Positions 10,232 through 20,112 of a stretch of 64,000 nucleotides of DNA are shown one piece after another (within the stretch, counting starts at the first letter, position 1; every line of letters starts with the position of its first letter). Origin of the DNA: Allofrancisella guangzhouensis (GTDB lineage: Bacteria > Pseudomonadota > Gammaproteobacteria > Francisellales > Francisellaceae); assembly GCF_000815225.1 (NCBI RefSeq), contig NZ_CP010427.1, positions 1,364,001 through 1,428,000 of the forward strand, read 5' to 3'. The notes beneath the pieces were generated by a model that was given only the letters and a program-made list of their open reading frames with translations, made no database searches and had not been told where the DNA came from. Both the position numbers and the translations under genes were made by a program.

Positions 10232-10445
10232 CTTAAATTGTATTCTCAAAATTTACCAAATAGTCAAAAGAGGATTCCAAATGTGATTTATTATGATATG
10301 TAAAGTTCCAATAAACTCCACGTGATTTAAAATAGTACACATAGGCATTTAACTCTTTCAGGTAGATATTGTATACAAAATTTACTTGGATTAGGATACT
10401 CAGAGCAAGAAATAGCCAATAAAATAAGTTTTTTGTAAAATAGGT
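10232..10445 (+). mobile_element. Degenerate IS30-family remnant
   Basis: The stretch from TTGTATTCTCAAAA through GAGGATTCCAAATG and CATTTAACTCTTTCAGG to CCAATAAAATAAG follows the first roughly 200 bases of the intact IS30 element at 36724-37769, with many substitutions and small indels. The transposase start codon is lost. It lies immediately upstream of the PLP enzyme gene. The remaining bases to 10711 show no gene that I can recognise. Confidence 0.75.
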
Positions 10446-10711
10446 CTATTAAATGAACGTCAGATTAGCGTTACTGTAATGGTCAAACAAACTTGTAGCG
10501 AAATTAAGCCACATTTTGAGGCAATGTAAACTGTCCCTGTTAGTCAATACCAATTTATAAGATATTTCTTAGTTACTTTTTCTATGCTGCGTTTTTTATA
10601 TTATTAAGCTATAAGGATTCGTTTCTACCAAAACTACTGTAACTTGTGCATAATGAAGATTTCGACTAAACTTGATTCTAGTTTAATCAGTAAAAATATA
10701 TCACATAAAAA

Positions 10712-11788
10712 ATGAACATAGAAATTCTACAGGACTTTAATCGCACGTATAAAGGGAAATACCCTTTTCTTACCAAACTCAATGAACAGTGGGCTAAAGA
10801 TAAACCATTAAAGGGTCTAAAAATTCTTCATAATATCCCAATAACTCGAGAGACTTTAATAAAACTAGAGTCTTTATATCTTGCTGGGGCAGAAATTTTA
10901 GTAACTCATATAAATATTCCTGGTTTAGAACCTAAGCAAGATTGCCTAGAAGTATTAACAGCAGCTGGAGCAAACGTTGAATTAAGTCATAATAATATCT
11001 TCAACCAGTTCGACTTTGCGCTGGACTGTTGTGCCCAAGTTATTGATATGCCTAATGTAACAGTTACTAGGGGATATACTGAACTTACACAATTTGGTTC
11101 CGAACGCTATAGAAAGCTTAAACTCAATGCTCCTGTTATTAGTATTGATGACTCTTATACAAAATGCCTAGAAGGTATGTATGGCACTGGTGAAGCTTTT
11201 GTAAGACTTGTCCAGCAAGAAATAGTTACCGATCTTAAAAACAAAAAATTTGTCCTTTTTGGTTATGGTAAAGTAGGTAGAGGAGTTGCAAAATACCTTG
11301 CTAAAGCTGGAGCTAAAGTTAGCGTTGTTGAAATCTCACCAAAATATCTTGATGATGCTAAAAACCATAAACTCACACCTATTAATGCTAATATTGATAA
11401 CACTGAAATTATTAAACTAATAAATACCTCGGATATGGTCGTTATGGCAACAGGTGTCACAGGACTTTTAAGTAATATTATTACTAGTGAAAAAGATATT
11501 AACAATAATATAGTATTACTTAATATGGGTGCTTCAGATGAGTTCGGTAACAAAATAGCTCCTCAAAGAGTTTTCGCGAATAAGGCTCCTGTTAATTTCT
11601 TACTTGAATCACCTACTCGTATTGAATATATAGATCCAATATTTTATGCCCATAACTACTGTATTGAGTATTTACTCAAAAATAATCAGTTAAGTGGTTA
11701 TAATCCTCTTCCAAAACACCTTGATGAAGATTTAATAAATCAATGGTCAGAATTTTTTAATGTTGACTGCTCCGATATATATTTTTAG
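10712..11788 (+). CDS. Adenosylhomocysteinase-like NAD-binding protein, divergent
   Basis: This 358-residue protein matches the layout of S-adenosylhomocysteine hydrolase: an N-terminal substrate-domain half, then a Rossmann fold with FGYGKVGRGVAKYLA from about residue 182. It is about 70-110 residues shorter than typical enzymes. The NDSVTK segment is kept as DDSYTK. The following Asp of the canonical site, the early active-site His, and the His of NIGHFDNE (here NMGASDEFG) are not conserved. It may thus act on a related substrate or be regulatory. It is divergent from a trans-sulfuration-type enzyme gene, which hints at sulfur amino acid metabolism. Confidence 0.6.
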   Translation: MNIEILQDFNRTYKGKYPFLTKLNEQWAKDKPLKGLKILHNIPITRETLIKLESLYLAGAEILVTHINIPGLEPKQDCLEVLTAAGANVELSHNNIFNQFDFALDCCAQVIDMPNVTVTRGYTELTQFGSERYRKLKLNAPVISIDDSYTKCLEGMYGTGEAFVRLVQQEIVTDLKNKKFVLFGYGKVGRGVAKYLAKAGAKVSVVEISPKYLDDAKNHKLTPINANIDNTEIIKLINTSDMVVMATGVTGLLSNIITSEKDINNNIVLLNMGASDEFGNKIAPQRVFANKAPVNFLLESPTRIEYIDPIFYAHNYCIEYLLKNNQLSGYNPLPKHLDEDLINQWSEFFNVDCSDIYF

Positions 11789-11797
11789 AGCTACTTA

Positions 11798-14017
11798 TTA
11801 TTTTTCCTCTACTTCAATTTTAGTAATTTTTCTAAATCCTTGTGGTAAAAGCGCTCCTCCACCTAAGGGCTTATCAGTAATATAAGTGTCTATATTTTTA
11901 TTGTCAACACGTATAAATCTTTTACCTGCATTTAAAATAACTTCTTGGCTTTCTGGATCAAACAGTTCCAAATGTTCTACTTTATCTTTTTTATCAAGCT
12001 TGATTATGGACTTACCTTTACCTTTCTTAAGCTCAATGAAAGTTGAGAAATCTCGAATTACAGCTCTACCTTGCGAACTTATGATTAAAGCTTTTAAACT
12101 ACTGTCAAAAGCAGCAAATTTCACTACATCATCAGCATCAAAAATATTCTTTCCTGTAACTTTATTTGCCACAAGATCCTCACTAGGTATTACAAAACCT
12201 TTACCACTACTGTTTACTAATAGAAAATGTGAAGCTGTATTTACAAATGCAATACCTATAATTTCATCTGCTTTGTCTAAAGGAATATAAGTTGTAATAT
12301 GTTCACCATAACCTCTAGCTGAAGGCAACTTATCTATATACATAGAGTACGATTTACCTAGTTTAGAGAAAAAGATAATTTTTACATTACTATGTCCTGA
12401 TGCTGCTAGATAATGGCTATCCTCTGGCTTATAGCTAAGTCCGGCAGGGTCTATGTTATCACCTTTAGCACACCTTACCCAACCTGCTTTGGAAAGTAAA
12501 ACTGTAACCTTTTCATTAGGAATTAGGTCTTTTTCCTCTAAGGCTTGAGCTTTCTCAGCCTCTATAATTTTTGAGCGTCTTTGGTCTCCAAAATCAGCTA
12601 GTATCTGTTTAAACTCTTTTTTCATAAGGTTTTTAAATTTAGTTTCACTATTTAAATAACCTTCTAAAAGCTCTTTCTCTTTATCTAGCTCTTTTTGTTC
12701 TTTTTTAATTTCTATTTCTTCAATTTTTGCTAATTTACGTAATCTGATATTAAGTATTGCTTCAGCTTGAATCTCTGAAAGAGCAAATCTATTTTGTAAC
12801 TCTATGCTTGGATCATCATAATTTCTGATAATATTAATAACCTCATCTATATTTAGAAAAGCTATTAGTAGCCCCTCTAAAATATGTAGACGGGCTAATA
12901 CTTTATCCAAGCTTGTAGTCAACCTTCTTCTTAAGGTTTGCTTTCTATACTCAAGCCATTCTTGTAAGATTTCAAGTAAATTTTTGACTCTTGGACGATT
13001 ATCAAGTCCTATCATGTTCATATTTACACGAAAACTTTTTTCAAGGTCTGTTGTTGCTAACAAGTGTCCCATTAGCCTTTTAATGTTCTTTTTTGTTGTA
13101 TTGGAATATAAAACTATTTTTACAGGCTCTTTATCATCAGACTCATCCTGAATATTTTTAATCCATGTTATCTTTTGCTGTTTCAGTTGGTTAGCTATTT
13201 GCTCCATAATAGCAGAACTTGAAACTTGATGTGGCAATTTTCTGATAATAACATTTCCATCATTATCAAAATCATACACAGCTTGCTGTCTAATAGACCC
13301 TGTACCAGATTCATAAACCTCTGATATCTCTTGTTTGGTGCTTATAATATTAGCTCCAGCTGGGTAGTCTGGTGCTTCAATTATTCCTAAAATATCCCTT
13401 ATGCTAGCTTCTGGATTAGATAAAATATATAAGCAAGCATTTATAACTTCTGTTATATTATGTGGCGGGATATATGTCGACATTCCAACAGCAATACCCA
13501 TAGCACCATTTAATAATATATTTGGTACTTGCGCTGGTAAAAGTTTTGGTTCATCTAAAGTACCGTCAAAATTTTTAACCCAATCAACCGTACCTTTTTT
13601 TAGCTCATCTAGTAAAAGTACCGCATACTTTGATAAACGTGACTCTGTATAACGCATCGCAGCAAATGATTTGGGATCATCAATAGAACCCCAATTTCCT
13701 TGCCCATCTATAAATGGATATCTATAAGAAAAATCTTGAGCCATTAAAACCATAGCTTCATAACATGCACTGTCACCGTGAGGGTGGTATTTACCGAGCA
13801 CATCACCAACTGTACGGGCAGATTTTTTATATTTAGAAAGGTGGCTTAACCCAATTTCACTCATTGCATATATGATACGCCTTTGCACAGGCTTTAAACC
13901 ATCTGAGATATGAGGTAATGCTCTATCTAAAATCACATACATAGAATAGTTTAAATAGGCTTGTTCTGAAAACTCACCTACTGACTGTTGATTCTCTAAA
14001 CTTGAAAATAAATCCAT
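11798..14017 (-). CDS. parC: DNA topoisomerase IV subunit A
   Basis: This 739-residue protein is the cleavage and religation subunit of topoisomerase IV, which decatenates daughter chromosomes with ParE. The N-terminal winged-helix domain contains the catalytic Tyr123 in [12 protein letters not shown], close to Tyr120 of the E. coli protein. Other family segments are [17 protein letters not shown] and [16 protein letters not shown], the latter covering the quinolone-resistance region. The length and C-terminal beta-propeller region fit ParC rather than GyrA. parE is not in this window. Confidence 0.95.
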   Translation of the reverse strand: MDLFSSLENQQSVGEFSEQAYLNYSMYVILDRALPHISDGLKPVQRRIIYAMSEIGLSHLSKYKKSARTVGDVLGKYHPHGDSACYEAMVLMAQDFSYRYPFIDGQGNWGSIDDPKSFAAMRYTESRLSKYAVLLLDELKKGTVDWVKNFDGTLDEPKLLPAQVPNILLNGAMGIAVGMSTYIPPHNITEVINACLYILSNPEASIRDILGIIEAPDYPAGANIISTKQEISEVYESGTGSIRQQAVYDFDNDGNVIIRKLPHQVSSSAIMEQIANQLKQQKITWIKNIQDESDDKEPVKIVLYSNTTKKNIKRLMGHLLATTDLEKSFRVNMNMIGLDNRPRVKNLLEILQEWLEYRKQTLRRRLTTSLDKVLARLHILEGLLIAFLNIDEVINIIRNYDDPSIELQNRFALSEIQAEAILNIRLRKLAKIEEIEIKKEQKELDKEKELLEGYLNSETKFKNLMKKEFKQILADFGDQRRSKIIEAEKAQALEEKDLIPNEKVTVLLSKAGWVRCAKGDNIDPAGLSYKPEDSHYLAASGHSNVKIIFFSKLGKSYSMYIDKLPSARGYGEHITTYIPLDKADEIIGIAFVNTASHFLLVNSSGKGFVIPSEDLVANKVTGKNIFDADDVVKFAAFDSSLKALIISSQGRAVIRDFSTFIELKKGKGKSIIKLDKKDKVEHLELFDPESQEVILNAGKRFIRVDNKNIDTYITDKPLGGGALLPQGFRKITKIEVEEK

Positions 14018-14089
14018 CTAATAAATCAAATTACTGACTTTTAGTAGATTATATATTAACTATTTAGAGTATGCTAGTTTGACATATTT

Positions 14090-14941
14090 CTAAAGAATAC
14101 TCTGTTTTCTATGGTATTCTATAGTCTCAAGCTCCTTTGAAAACACAAACTTATTTCTTCTAAGAAAATCTAAAGTTTTAAATATATCGGCAAATTCAGA
14201 TAATACCCAAGCTTGGACATTATAGTCATAAACTGTTTTTGCCTTTAGGTATCTACTAACACCTGCTCGGCACTCTTGGGTTAGAAAATCAGTAGCTGGA
14301 AATTTTATAACAATATGACCTCTTTTATCATATGCAGCTACTTTTGAATATGCTCCTAAACTGGTAAGCTGCTCCCTTAATTCTTTGAAATCTTCCCAAG
14401 CTAAAAGAGTTTTCTCAAAATTATCTTTCTCTAAATATTTAATAGTTGTTGAGTTATAGTTTTGTTTTAATACATAAGTTTGGTCTTTTAGTTCATTATA
14501 TTTAGCTAATAACTCAACACATCTTTTGTTTAAAATTAAATTTGAAATCTCCAGGCTATCATTTTTGTTAGATAATTCCGTTTGCTTTTCTCTAATTTTT
14601 TTAGTTTTAGTAGCAATTTCATTATCGATATATTTGGTAAGTTTACTACGCAAAGATATAACACAATCTTTCTTATCAATGGCGAATTCTTTTAAAGTTT
14701 CTTCTACCAACATCAACAGACTATCTTTAGGCTCTTCTTTTTTTATATCCTCTTGCACTTGAGCTAATTCTAACGCTTTAGGGTAATTTTCCTTATATAA
14801 AGTAACTTTATCTACCAAATCAATTATTGAGATAGCTCCACCTATAAGTTTTCTAACTTTATTAACTGTTATCTCTTCATTTTGTGATTTTAAAAGATCA
14901 CATTTTTGGTTCACTAGACTTTGAGTTACTTTTTGAGCCAT
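14090..14941 (-). CDS. Uncharacterised coiled-coil protein with KfrA-like N terminus
   Basis: This 283-residue protein has an N terminus (residues 1-60: QKCDLLKSQNEEITVNKVRK and then a GGAIS turn) that recalls the DNA-binding N-terminal region of plasmid KfrA proteins. The middle (about 90-190) is rich in Lys/Glu/Leu heptads and probably forms a coiled coil. The C-terminal 90 residues are folded but unfamiliar. It starts one base after the map stop codon and is therefore probably cotranscribed with it. The function is unknown; nucleoid or DNA binding is only a suggestion. Confidence 0.7.
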   Translation of the reverse strand: MAQKVTQSLVNQKCDLLKSQNEEITVNKVRKLIGGAISIIDLVDKVTLYKENYPKALELAQVQEDIKKEEPKDSLLMLVEETLKEFAIDKKDCVISLRSKLTKYIDNEIATKTKKIREKQTELSNKNDSLEISNLILNKRCVELLAKYNELKDQTYVLKQNYNSTTIKYLEKDNFEKTLLAWEDFKELREQLTSLGAYSKVAAYDKRGHIVIKFPATDFLTQECRAGVSRYLKAKTVYDYNVQAWVLSEFADIFKTLDFLRRNKFVFSKELETIEYHRKQSIL

Positions 14942-14942
14942 A

Positions 14943-15713
14943 TTAAACTTTTTCTTCTTCTCTTAAAGTTAATACTTCACAGCCATCTTTAGTAACCAAT
15001 ATAGTATGCTCCCATTGAGCAGATAAAGATCTATCTTTTGTCACAGCTGTCCAACCATCTTTTAATACTGATACCGCCTTTTTACCTATATTTATCATCG
15101 GTTCGATAGTAAATATCATACCCTCTTGGAATTTTGCTCCTGTTCCCATCTTACCATGATGCATTACATGTGGTGGTTCATGAAACTCTTTACCAATACC
15201 ATGACCACAAAAAGCTTCTACTATAGAGTAACCAAATTTTTTAGCATGATTTTCTATAACAGCCCCGATATCCCCAAAATGATTACCCGGCTTAACTACA
15301 TCAATTCCCTTCCACAAACATTCATGAGTAACTTCTACAAGCTTTTTAGCCATAACAGAAACCTCACCTATTATAAACATCTTACTTGTATCCCCATGGA
15401 ACCCGTCTTTTTTTACAGTTACATCTATATTTACAATATCGCCTTTTTTAAGCTTTTTATCACAAGGAATACCATGACAAACAACATGGTTTATAGAGGT
15501 ACAAATAGACTTTGGAAAACCATGATAATTCAATGGTGCAGGATAAGCTTGCTGCTCATTTATTATATAATCATGGCATATTTTATCTAATTCTTCTGTA
15601 GTTACTCCTTCTTTAACGTGTGGTGTTATCATTTCTAAAACTTCAGCTGCTAATTTCCCAGCAACACGCATTTTTGCTATTTCTTCTGGGGTTTTTATAA
15701 TTATTTCACTCAT
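14943..15713 (-). CDS. map: Methionine aminopeptidase type I
   Basis: This 256-residue enzyme removes the N-terminal Met from nascent proteins. The two-metal site is recognisable: Asp in NIDVTVKKDGFHGDTSKMF (two ligands), His in GHGIGKEFHEPPHV, Glu in FTIEPMI and Glu in AQWEHTILV. The size and lack of an N-terminal extension fit the bacterial type Ia form. The ATG at 15713 has GAAAAG upstream. It lies upstream of the coiled-coil gene with a one-base gap, and is divergent from the MazG-like gene. Confidence 0.96.
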   Translation of the reverse strand: MSEIIIKTPEEIAKMRVAGKLAAEVLEMITPHVKEGVTTEELDKICHDYIINEQQAYPAPLNYHGFPKSICTSINHVVCHGIPCDKKLKKGDIVNIDVTVKKDGFHGDTSKMFIIGEVSVMAKKLVEVTHECLWKGIDVVKPGNHFGDIGAVIENHAKKFGYSIVEAFCGHGIGKEFHEPPHVMHHGKMGTGAKFQEGMIFTIEPMINIGKKAVSVLKDGWTAVTKDRSLSAQWEHTILVTKDGCEVLTLREEEKV

Positions 15714-15835
15714 GACTTTTCATATTTCTAAAAATCTAGTCATAGATTATAAACTATTGACTTATAAATATATAGCATCACCTAAGATAGTGTTAAAATT
15801 ACGCATAACATAAAACTAAGTGTAAATAAGTAAAT

Positions 15836-16165
15836 ATGTCTATTAAAAAAGCCCAAGAAACCATTTCTAACCTTTTTAGTGATATTACCCACCCACGTCT
15901 TGCTAGCTTTATTGCTCTGACAGAAGAAATAGGTGAGCTTGCTAACGAAATAATGAAAAAAGAAATTTATGAGGAAACTAATGATCTTGTAAAAATTAAA
16001 GATGAAATAACTGATGTATTCGTCAGCTTACTAGAAGTTGCTAATTTATACAGCATTGACCTTGAAACAGCTTTTAATGAAAAAATAGAAAGCCTAAAAC
16101 CTCGTGTAAAAAAATGGAACAAAGCAAAAAATATTCTAAGCAAAAAAAGAGAAAAACTCGATTAA
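15836..16165 (+). CDS. MazG-like nucleotide pyrophosphohydrolase
   Basis: This small 109-residue all-alpha protein has the MazG signature: EEIGELANEIMKKE followed about 25 residues later by KDEITDVFVSLLEVANL. The acidic residues in these helices coordinate Mg2+ for hydrolysis of NTPs to NMP and PPi. Single-domain forms like this usually act as house-cleaning dNTP or NTP pyrophosphatases. It is divergent from map and convergent with gcvH. The exact substrate cannot be inferred. Confidence 0.82.
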   Translation: MSIKKAQETISNLFSDITHPRLASFIALTEEIGELANEIMKKEIYEETNDLVKIKDEITDVFVSLLEVANLYSIDLETAFNEKIESLKPRVKKWNKAKNILSKKREKLD

Positions 16166-16192
16166 TCTAGGCTAAGCCTATTGTAGATTAGT
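16161..16192. terminator. Possible bidirectional terminator between MazG-like gene and gcvH
   Basis: TAATCTA (16163-16169) pairs with TAGATTA (16184-16190), and an inner AGGC/GCCT pairing strengthens the stem. It overlaps the 3' end of the MazG-like gene in a convergent intergenic region. No long T tract follows, so the call is tentative. Confidence 0.35.
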
Positions 16193-16267
16193 CTAGAACC
16201 CAACATTTTTCTTATTGTTAATAACTAAATTATTTTTAGTCAAAATTTTATAAATAATTTCAAAACT

Positions 16268-16651
16268 TTATTCTGAAATATATTTTTCATACTCATTTGG
16301 TTTAAGAAGTTGATCTATTTCTTGAGGGTCACTAAACTCTAATTCAAATATCCATCCTTCATCATAACAAGACCGGTTTATTAATTTAGGGTTATCAATT
16401 AATTTTTCATTAATTTTCACCACCTTGCCAGATAATGGAGAGTAAATATCTGAAGCTGTTTTAACAGATTCAATAACACAAATTTCCTCATCTCTATCAT
16501 AATGATGACCAAATTTAGGCAAGTCAACATAAACTATTTCTCCAAACTCATTTTGTGAATAATCATCTACACCCACCCTTGCAACATTATCTTTTATTTG
16601 AATCCACTCATTTGTTTGCGTATACAAATAGTTTTTATTTATTTCAGGCAT
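16268..16651 (-). CDS. gcvH: Glycine cleavage system H-like lipoyl protein
   Basis: This 127-residue lipoyl carrier has the lipoylation lysine K64 in CVIESVKTASDIYSP, and the start EWIQIKDNVARVGVDDYSQ typical of GcvH. The open frame extends to 16714, but the ATG at 16651 follows GAGGGAT at good spacing and gives the family length. gcvT and gcvP are not adjacent, so this is an isolated copy that could act as a second H protein or as a lipoyl relay protein. lipA is elsewhere in the same window. Confidence 0.9.
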   Translation of the reverse strand: MPEINKNYLYTQTNEWIQIKDNVARVGVDDYSQNEFGEIVYVDLPKFGHHYDRDEEICVIESVKTASDIYSPLSGKVVKINEKLIDNPKLINRSCYDEGWIFELEFSDPQEIDQLLKPNEYEKYISE

Positions 16652-16766
16652 ATATCCCTCGCTTTTGAATTTACAACTTCTGTATTGTATGATCTGGACT
16701 ATAGATAATAACACAAAAATCCTTTAAAATTAATTTTGAGAAACACCTAAATACACATATTTTAAA

Positions 16767-17876
16767 ATGGACAATTTAACCAATAAAAATATCATAATTG
16801 CTGCTGGTGGTACTGGCGGGCATATTTACCCTGCTGTAGCTGTAGCTGAGCTTCTTAATGAAAATGGAGCTAATATAACTTGGGTTGGAACACCTAACAG
16901 TATGGAAGCAAAGCTAGTAACAGGCATATTTGACATCAAATATATTAAAACTGCTGGAATTAGAAGAAAAAATGTTATAAAAAAACTGTTTTTTCCTCTA
17001 AAGTTAACTATTAGCAGCTTAAAAGCTTACAAAATCTTAAGAGAAACAAAAGCAGATTTAGTTATAGGGTTTGGTGGCTATGTATCTGGACCTGTGTGTT
17101 TAGCAGCAAAACTAAAAAAAATTCCTGTAGTTATACATGAACAGAATGCTAAAATTGGACTTACAAATAGAGTTTTAGCGAAATTAGCAGATAGAATATG
17201 CCTAGCATTTGAGATTGATAATATAAAAAGCTATTTCAACCCTAAACAATTAGCAAAAACAACAATCGTTGGTAACCCAGTCAGAAAAGATATCCTTAAT
17301 CTTAATACTATAGAAAAAAACTTTTCTCACCCAGAATTAAGACTTTTAATACTAGGTGGTAGTCAAGGAGCAAAAGCTATAAATGATATTATACCCAAAT
17401 TAATATTAGAATCTAAAAAGCATGATATAAATATTAAAGTTTGGCATCAAACAGGAGCCTTGTTATTTGATCAAACACAAGCTAACTACGCAGGTATATC
17501 TCAAGAAAACATCAAAGAAATTTCTGCGTTTATATTTGATATGGCAGCAGCATATAAATGGGCAGATTTAGTGATTTGTCGAGCCGGCGCTCTTACGGTA
17601 TCTGAATGTGCTATTGCCGGGTTACCAACTATATTTATACCATTTCCATCTGCAGTTGATGACCACCAGTTTTTTAATGCTCAAATTATTGTAAAAAATA
17701 ATGCTGGCTTTTGTATTAGACAAGATCAGATGGATTTAGAAAAATTAATAAGTATAATTAAACCCTTAGTGGATGATCACGATAAACTAATAACCTTATC
17801 AAATAATGCAAAAAAAACATTGATAAAGAACTCTAGTGAACAGATATTGGAATATATTAAAGAAGTTTTACACTAA
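16767..17876 (+). CDS. murG: UDP-GlcNAc:lipid I GlcNAc transferase MurG
   Basis: This 369-residue GT28 enzyme adds GlcNAc to lipid I on the inner face of the cytoplasmic membrane, forming lipid II. The N-terminal glycine-rich loop [19 protein letters not shown], the [12 protein letters not shown] segment, and the UDP-GlcNAc site around [24 protein letters not shown] are diagnostic. It stands outside a dcw cluster here and leads a short + strand unit with ybaB and recR. Confidence 0.97.
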   Translation: MDNLTNKNIIIAAGGTGGHIYPAVAVAELLNENGANITWVGTPNSMEAKLVTGIFDIKYIKTAGIRRKNVIKKLFFPLKLTISSLKAYKILRETKADLVIGFGGYVSGPVCLAAKLKKIPVVIHEQNAKIGLTNRVLAKLADRICLAFEIDNIKSYFNPKQLAKTTIVGNPVRKDILNLNTIEKNFSHPELRLLILGGSQGAKAINDIIPKLILESKKHDINIKVWHQTGALLFDQTQANYAGISQENIKEISAFIFDMAAAYKWADLVICRAGALTVSECAIAGLPTIFIPFPSAVDDHQFFNAQIIVKNNAGFCIRQDQMDLEKLISIIKPLVDDHDKLITLSNNAKKTLIKNSSEQILEYIKEVLH

Positions 17877-17898
17877 GCAACTATTTAAGGATTAAAAA

Positions 17899-18228
17899 AT
17901 GAATTTTGATATGTCTAAATTAATGCAACAAGCACAAAAGATGCAAGAGCAAATGAAAAAAGCTCAACAAGAACGTGAAAATATGGAAGTAACTGGAGAA
18001 GCTGGAGCTGGATTAGTAAAAGTAGTTATGACTGGCAAACATGATGTTAAATCTGTAAATATAGATCAAAGCCTTTTAAATGAAGACAAAGAAATGCTAG
18101 AAGACCTTATAGCAGCAGCAGTGAATAGTGCTGTTAAAAAAGTTGAAGAGAATTCTCCCACTGACATACAAAAGATGGCTCAAGATGTTGGTATAAATCT
18201 ACCAGATGGAATTAAGTTTCCATTTTAA
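17899..18228 (+). CDS. ybaB: Nucleoid-associated protein of the YbaB/EbfC family
   Basis: This 109-residue protein starts [20 protein letters not shown], the helical N terminus of YbaB dimers, and contains [18 protein letters not shown]. Family members bind DNA as dimers. It lies just before recR, the arrangement found in many bacteria (dnaX-ybaB-recR); dnaX is absent here. An AAGGAT ribosome binding site precedes the ATG. Confidence 0.93.
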   Translation: MNFDMSKLMQQAQKMQEQMKKAQQERENMEVTGEAGAGLVKVVMTGKHDVKSVNIDQSLLNEDKEMLEDLIAAAVNSAVKKVEENSPTDIQKMAQDVGINLPDGIKFPF

Positions 18229-18247
18229 TAAAAAAGCTCTAATCCAA

Positions 18248-18850
18248 ATGAACAATAAAATATTCTCTCCAAAAATTACAGCTGTTATTGAATCTTTACG
18301 CAAGCTCCCCACTATTGGGAAAAAATCTTCACAACGACTAGCTCTACACTTACTAGATAAATCACCAGAAACAGCTATTGCTATAGCCAAGTCCCTTTTA
18401 GAGGCTACTAACAGCATTACTAACTGCAAACATTGTCAAGCTCTAACCGAGAATGAGATATGTGCAATATGTAGTGATTCTAAGCGTGATGACTCTAAAC
18501 TATGTATAGTAGAAAATATGTTAGATCTCGTCGCCATAGAAGATGCTCATATTTTCAAAGGAAAATACTTTATTTTAAATGGAAGAATATCCCCTCTAGA
18601 TGGTATAGGGCCGAAAGAGTTAAAACTAAATTTATTAGAAAGCATTATAGCATCAAGAAATATAAATGAAATTATACTAGCAATTAGCCCTACAGTTGAA
18701 GGTGAAACCACGGCTCACTTCATATCGCAGATTATAGACAAAAATATAATAATTTCTAGAATTGGATTTGGGGTGCCATTTGGCGGTGAACTTGAATACT
18801 TAGACCAACAAACTTTATTACACGCTTTTAATGCCAGAACTAGTCTCTAA
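18248..18850 (+). CDS. recR: Recombination protein RecR
   Basis: This protein of about 200 residues acts with RecF and RecO to load RecA on gapped DNA. The HhH region (LRKLPTIGKKSSQRLALHLL), the Cys4 zinc motif (CKHCQALTENEICAIC) and a Toprim domain starting LCIVENMLDLVAIE are in the usual order. The frame is open from 18206, overlapping ybaB, but the ATG at 18248 gives the standard N terminus, so I use it. The ribosome binding site is weak, so coupling to ybaB translation is likely. Confidence 0.93.
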   Translation: MNNKIFSPKITAVIESLRKLPTIGKKSSQRLALHLLDKSPETAIAIAKSLLEATNSITNCKHCQALTENEICAICSDSKRDDSKLCIVENMLDLVAIEDAHIFKGKYFILNGRISPLDGIGPKELKLNLLESIIASRNINEIILAISPTVEGETTAHFISQIIDKNIIISRIGFGVPFGGELEYLDQQTLLHAFNARTSL

Positions 18851-18862
18851 TCATCTGACTAT

Positions 18863-20032
18863 TCAACTATACTTTTTCATTATTTTTGAAATAATTAATG
18901 AAGATAACAGACAGCTTATTAATATCAAAAGTATAGTACTATTAAGTATGTATATATTAAGGATACCAATATTATAACCTATCAATGCAACAGCCAGGGC
19001 AGCTGCAGCATGAGAGCTACTTAAACCAAATATAACTATCTGATCTTCGCTTTTAAATTTAAATATAATCTTTACCAATTTCGCGACCAACCATTTACTA
19101 AATATTGCTACCACGATAAAAGAAAATGTTAAGGTAAATCCCATTTTAAAAATAATTTTATAATCAAACATCATTCCTATGCTTATTAAGAACACCGGAA
19201 TAAAAAGTGTATTGCCAATAAAATATATGTCTTGTTTGACTATTTCAATTTTATTTGAGAAATTGCTCAAAACCAAACCAGCAAAGAACGCTCCAATAAT
19301 AATATCCATACCTATACTTTCTGCAAAGATTGCTGAAGCAAAAACTATTAATAAAACAAATATATACACTAAGCTTTTCTGGTTTGAAAATCTATCTAAA
19401 AAGATTCTAGAAATGAAAGGAACTAAAATAAAAATTACTAATATAAATGTTATAAAATAGAGCGCTAAAGTAAAAAGCACTGACCATATAGTAATGTTAA
19501 TAAATTGATGCTTTATGTTAGTAAAAAATGCTAATATAAAAAGTACTATAGTATCTGTGATTACCGTTCCACCAACAACTACTGAAATTATGTTTTTCTT
19601 TGGATAATTAGTTATTAGAGGATAGGCTATTAATGTGTGAGTTGAAAATATAATCGCTGTTAAAACTGCAGCTTGAAAACTAAAGTTGAAAAAGCAACTA
19701 AATACTATAAAACCTAAAATAAAAGGGATTAAAAAGGTAAGTAACCCAAAAGTAATAATCTTATTCTTATTAGCTCTAAAATCTGTAACATCAAGCTCAA
19801 ATCCAGCTAAAAACATAATGTATATTAGACCTGTTTTTGCAAATATAGTTACTGCTAAACTTTGGTCAAGGATATTAAAACCATAAGGTCCAATTATAAC
19901 ACCGGCAATTATTAAACTAATTATATTAGGTAATCTCAAAAATCTAGATAAAAGACTTGATGTAAAAATTATTAAGAGTATGACTCCAAAAATATCGACT
20001 GGAGATTGTAAAGGAAAGATATCTAATCCCAT
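18863..20032 (-). CDS. Cation:proton antiporter, CPA2/Kef-type membrane domain
   Basis: This 389-residue integral membrane protein has about 11-12 hydrophobic segments and the features of monovalent cation/proton antiporters: LPNIISLIIAGVIIGPYGFN near the N terminus and IGMDIIIGAFFAGLVLSN in the middle. It lacks the C-terminal TrkA-N nucleotide-binding domain of KefB/KefC. Na+ or K+ exchange is likely, but the ion cannot be read from the sequence. Confidence 0.85.
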   Translation of the reverse strand: MGLDIFPLQSPVDIFGVILLIIFTSSLLSRFLRLPNIISLIIAGVIIGPYGFNILDQSLAVTIFAKTGLIYIMFLAGFELDVTDFRANKNKIITFGLLTFLIPFILGFIVFSCFFNFSFQAAVLTAIIFSTHTLIAYPLITNYPKKNIISVVVGGTVITDTIVLFILAFFTNIKHQFINITIWSVLFTLALYFITFILVIFILVPFISRIFLDRFSNQKSLVYIFVLLIVFASAIFAESIGMDIIIGAFFAGLVLSNFSNKIEIVKQDIYFIGNTLFIPVFLISIGMMFDYKIIFKMGFTLTFSFIVVAIFSKWLVAKLVKIIFKFKSEDQIVIFGLSSSHAAAALAVALIGYNIGILNIYILNSTILLILISCLLSSLIISKIMKKYS

Positions 20033-20112
20033 TATCCAAAAACCTTATGATCCTTATAATAGAAAATCTATAATTTATTAATATCAATACAATAAGAGTA
20101 AATAATTACCAT

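Noticed and set aside
10548-10560. CAATACCAATTTATAAG resembling an IS630 end
   Set aside because: Only about nine bases match and there is no second end, so chance similarity in A+T-rich DNA is likely.
15757-15800. TTGACT upstream of the MazG-like gene as a promoter
   Set aside because: No acceptable -10 hexamer lies at 16-18 bases; the nearest is about 20 away.
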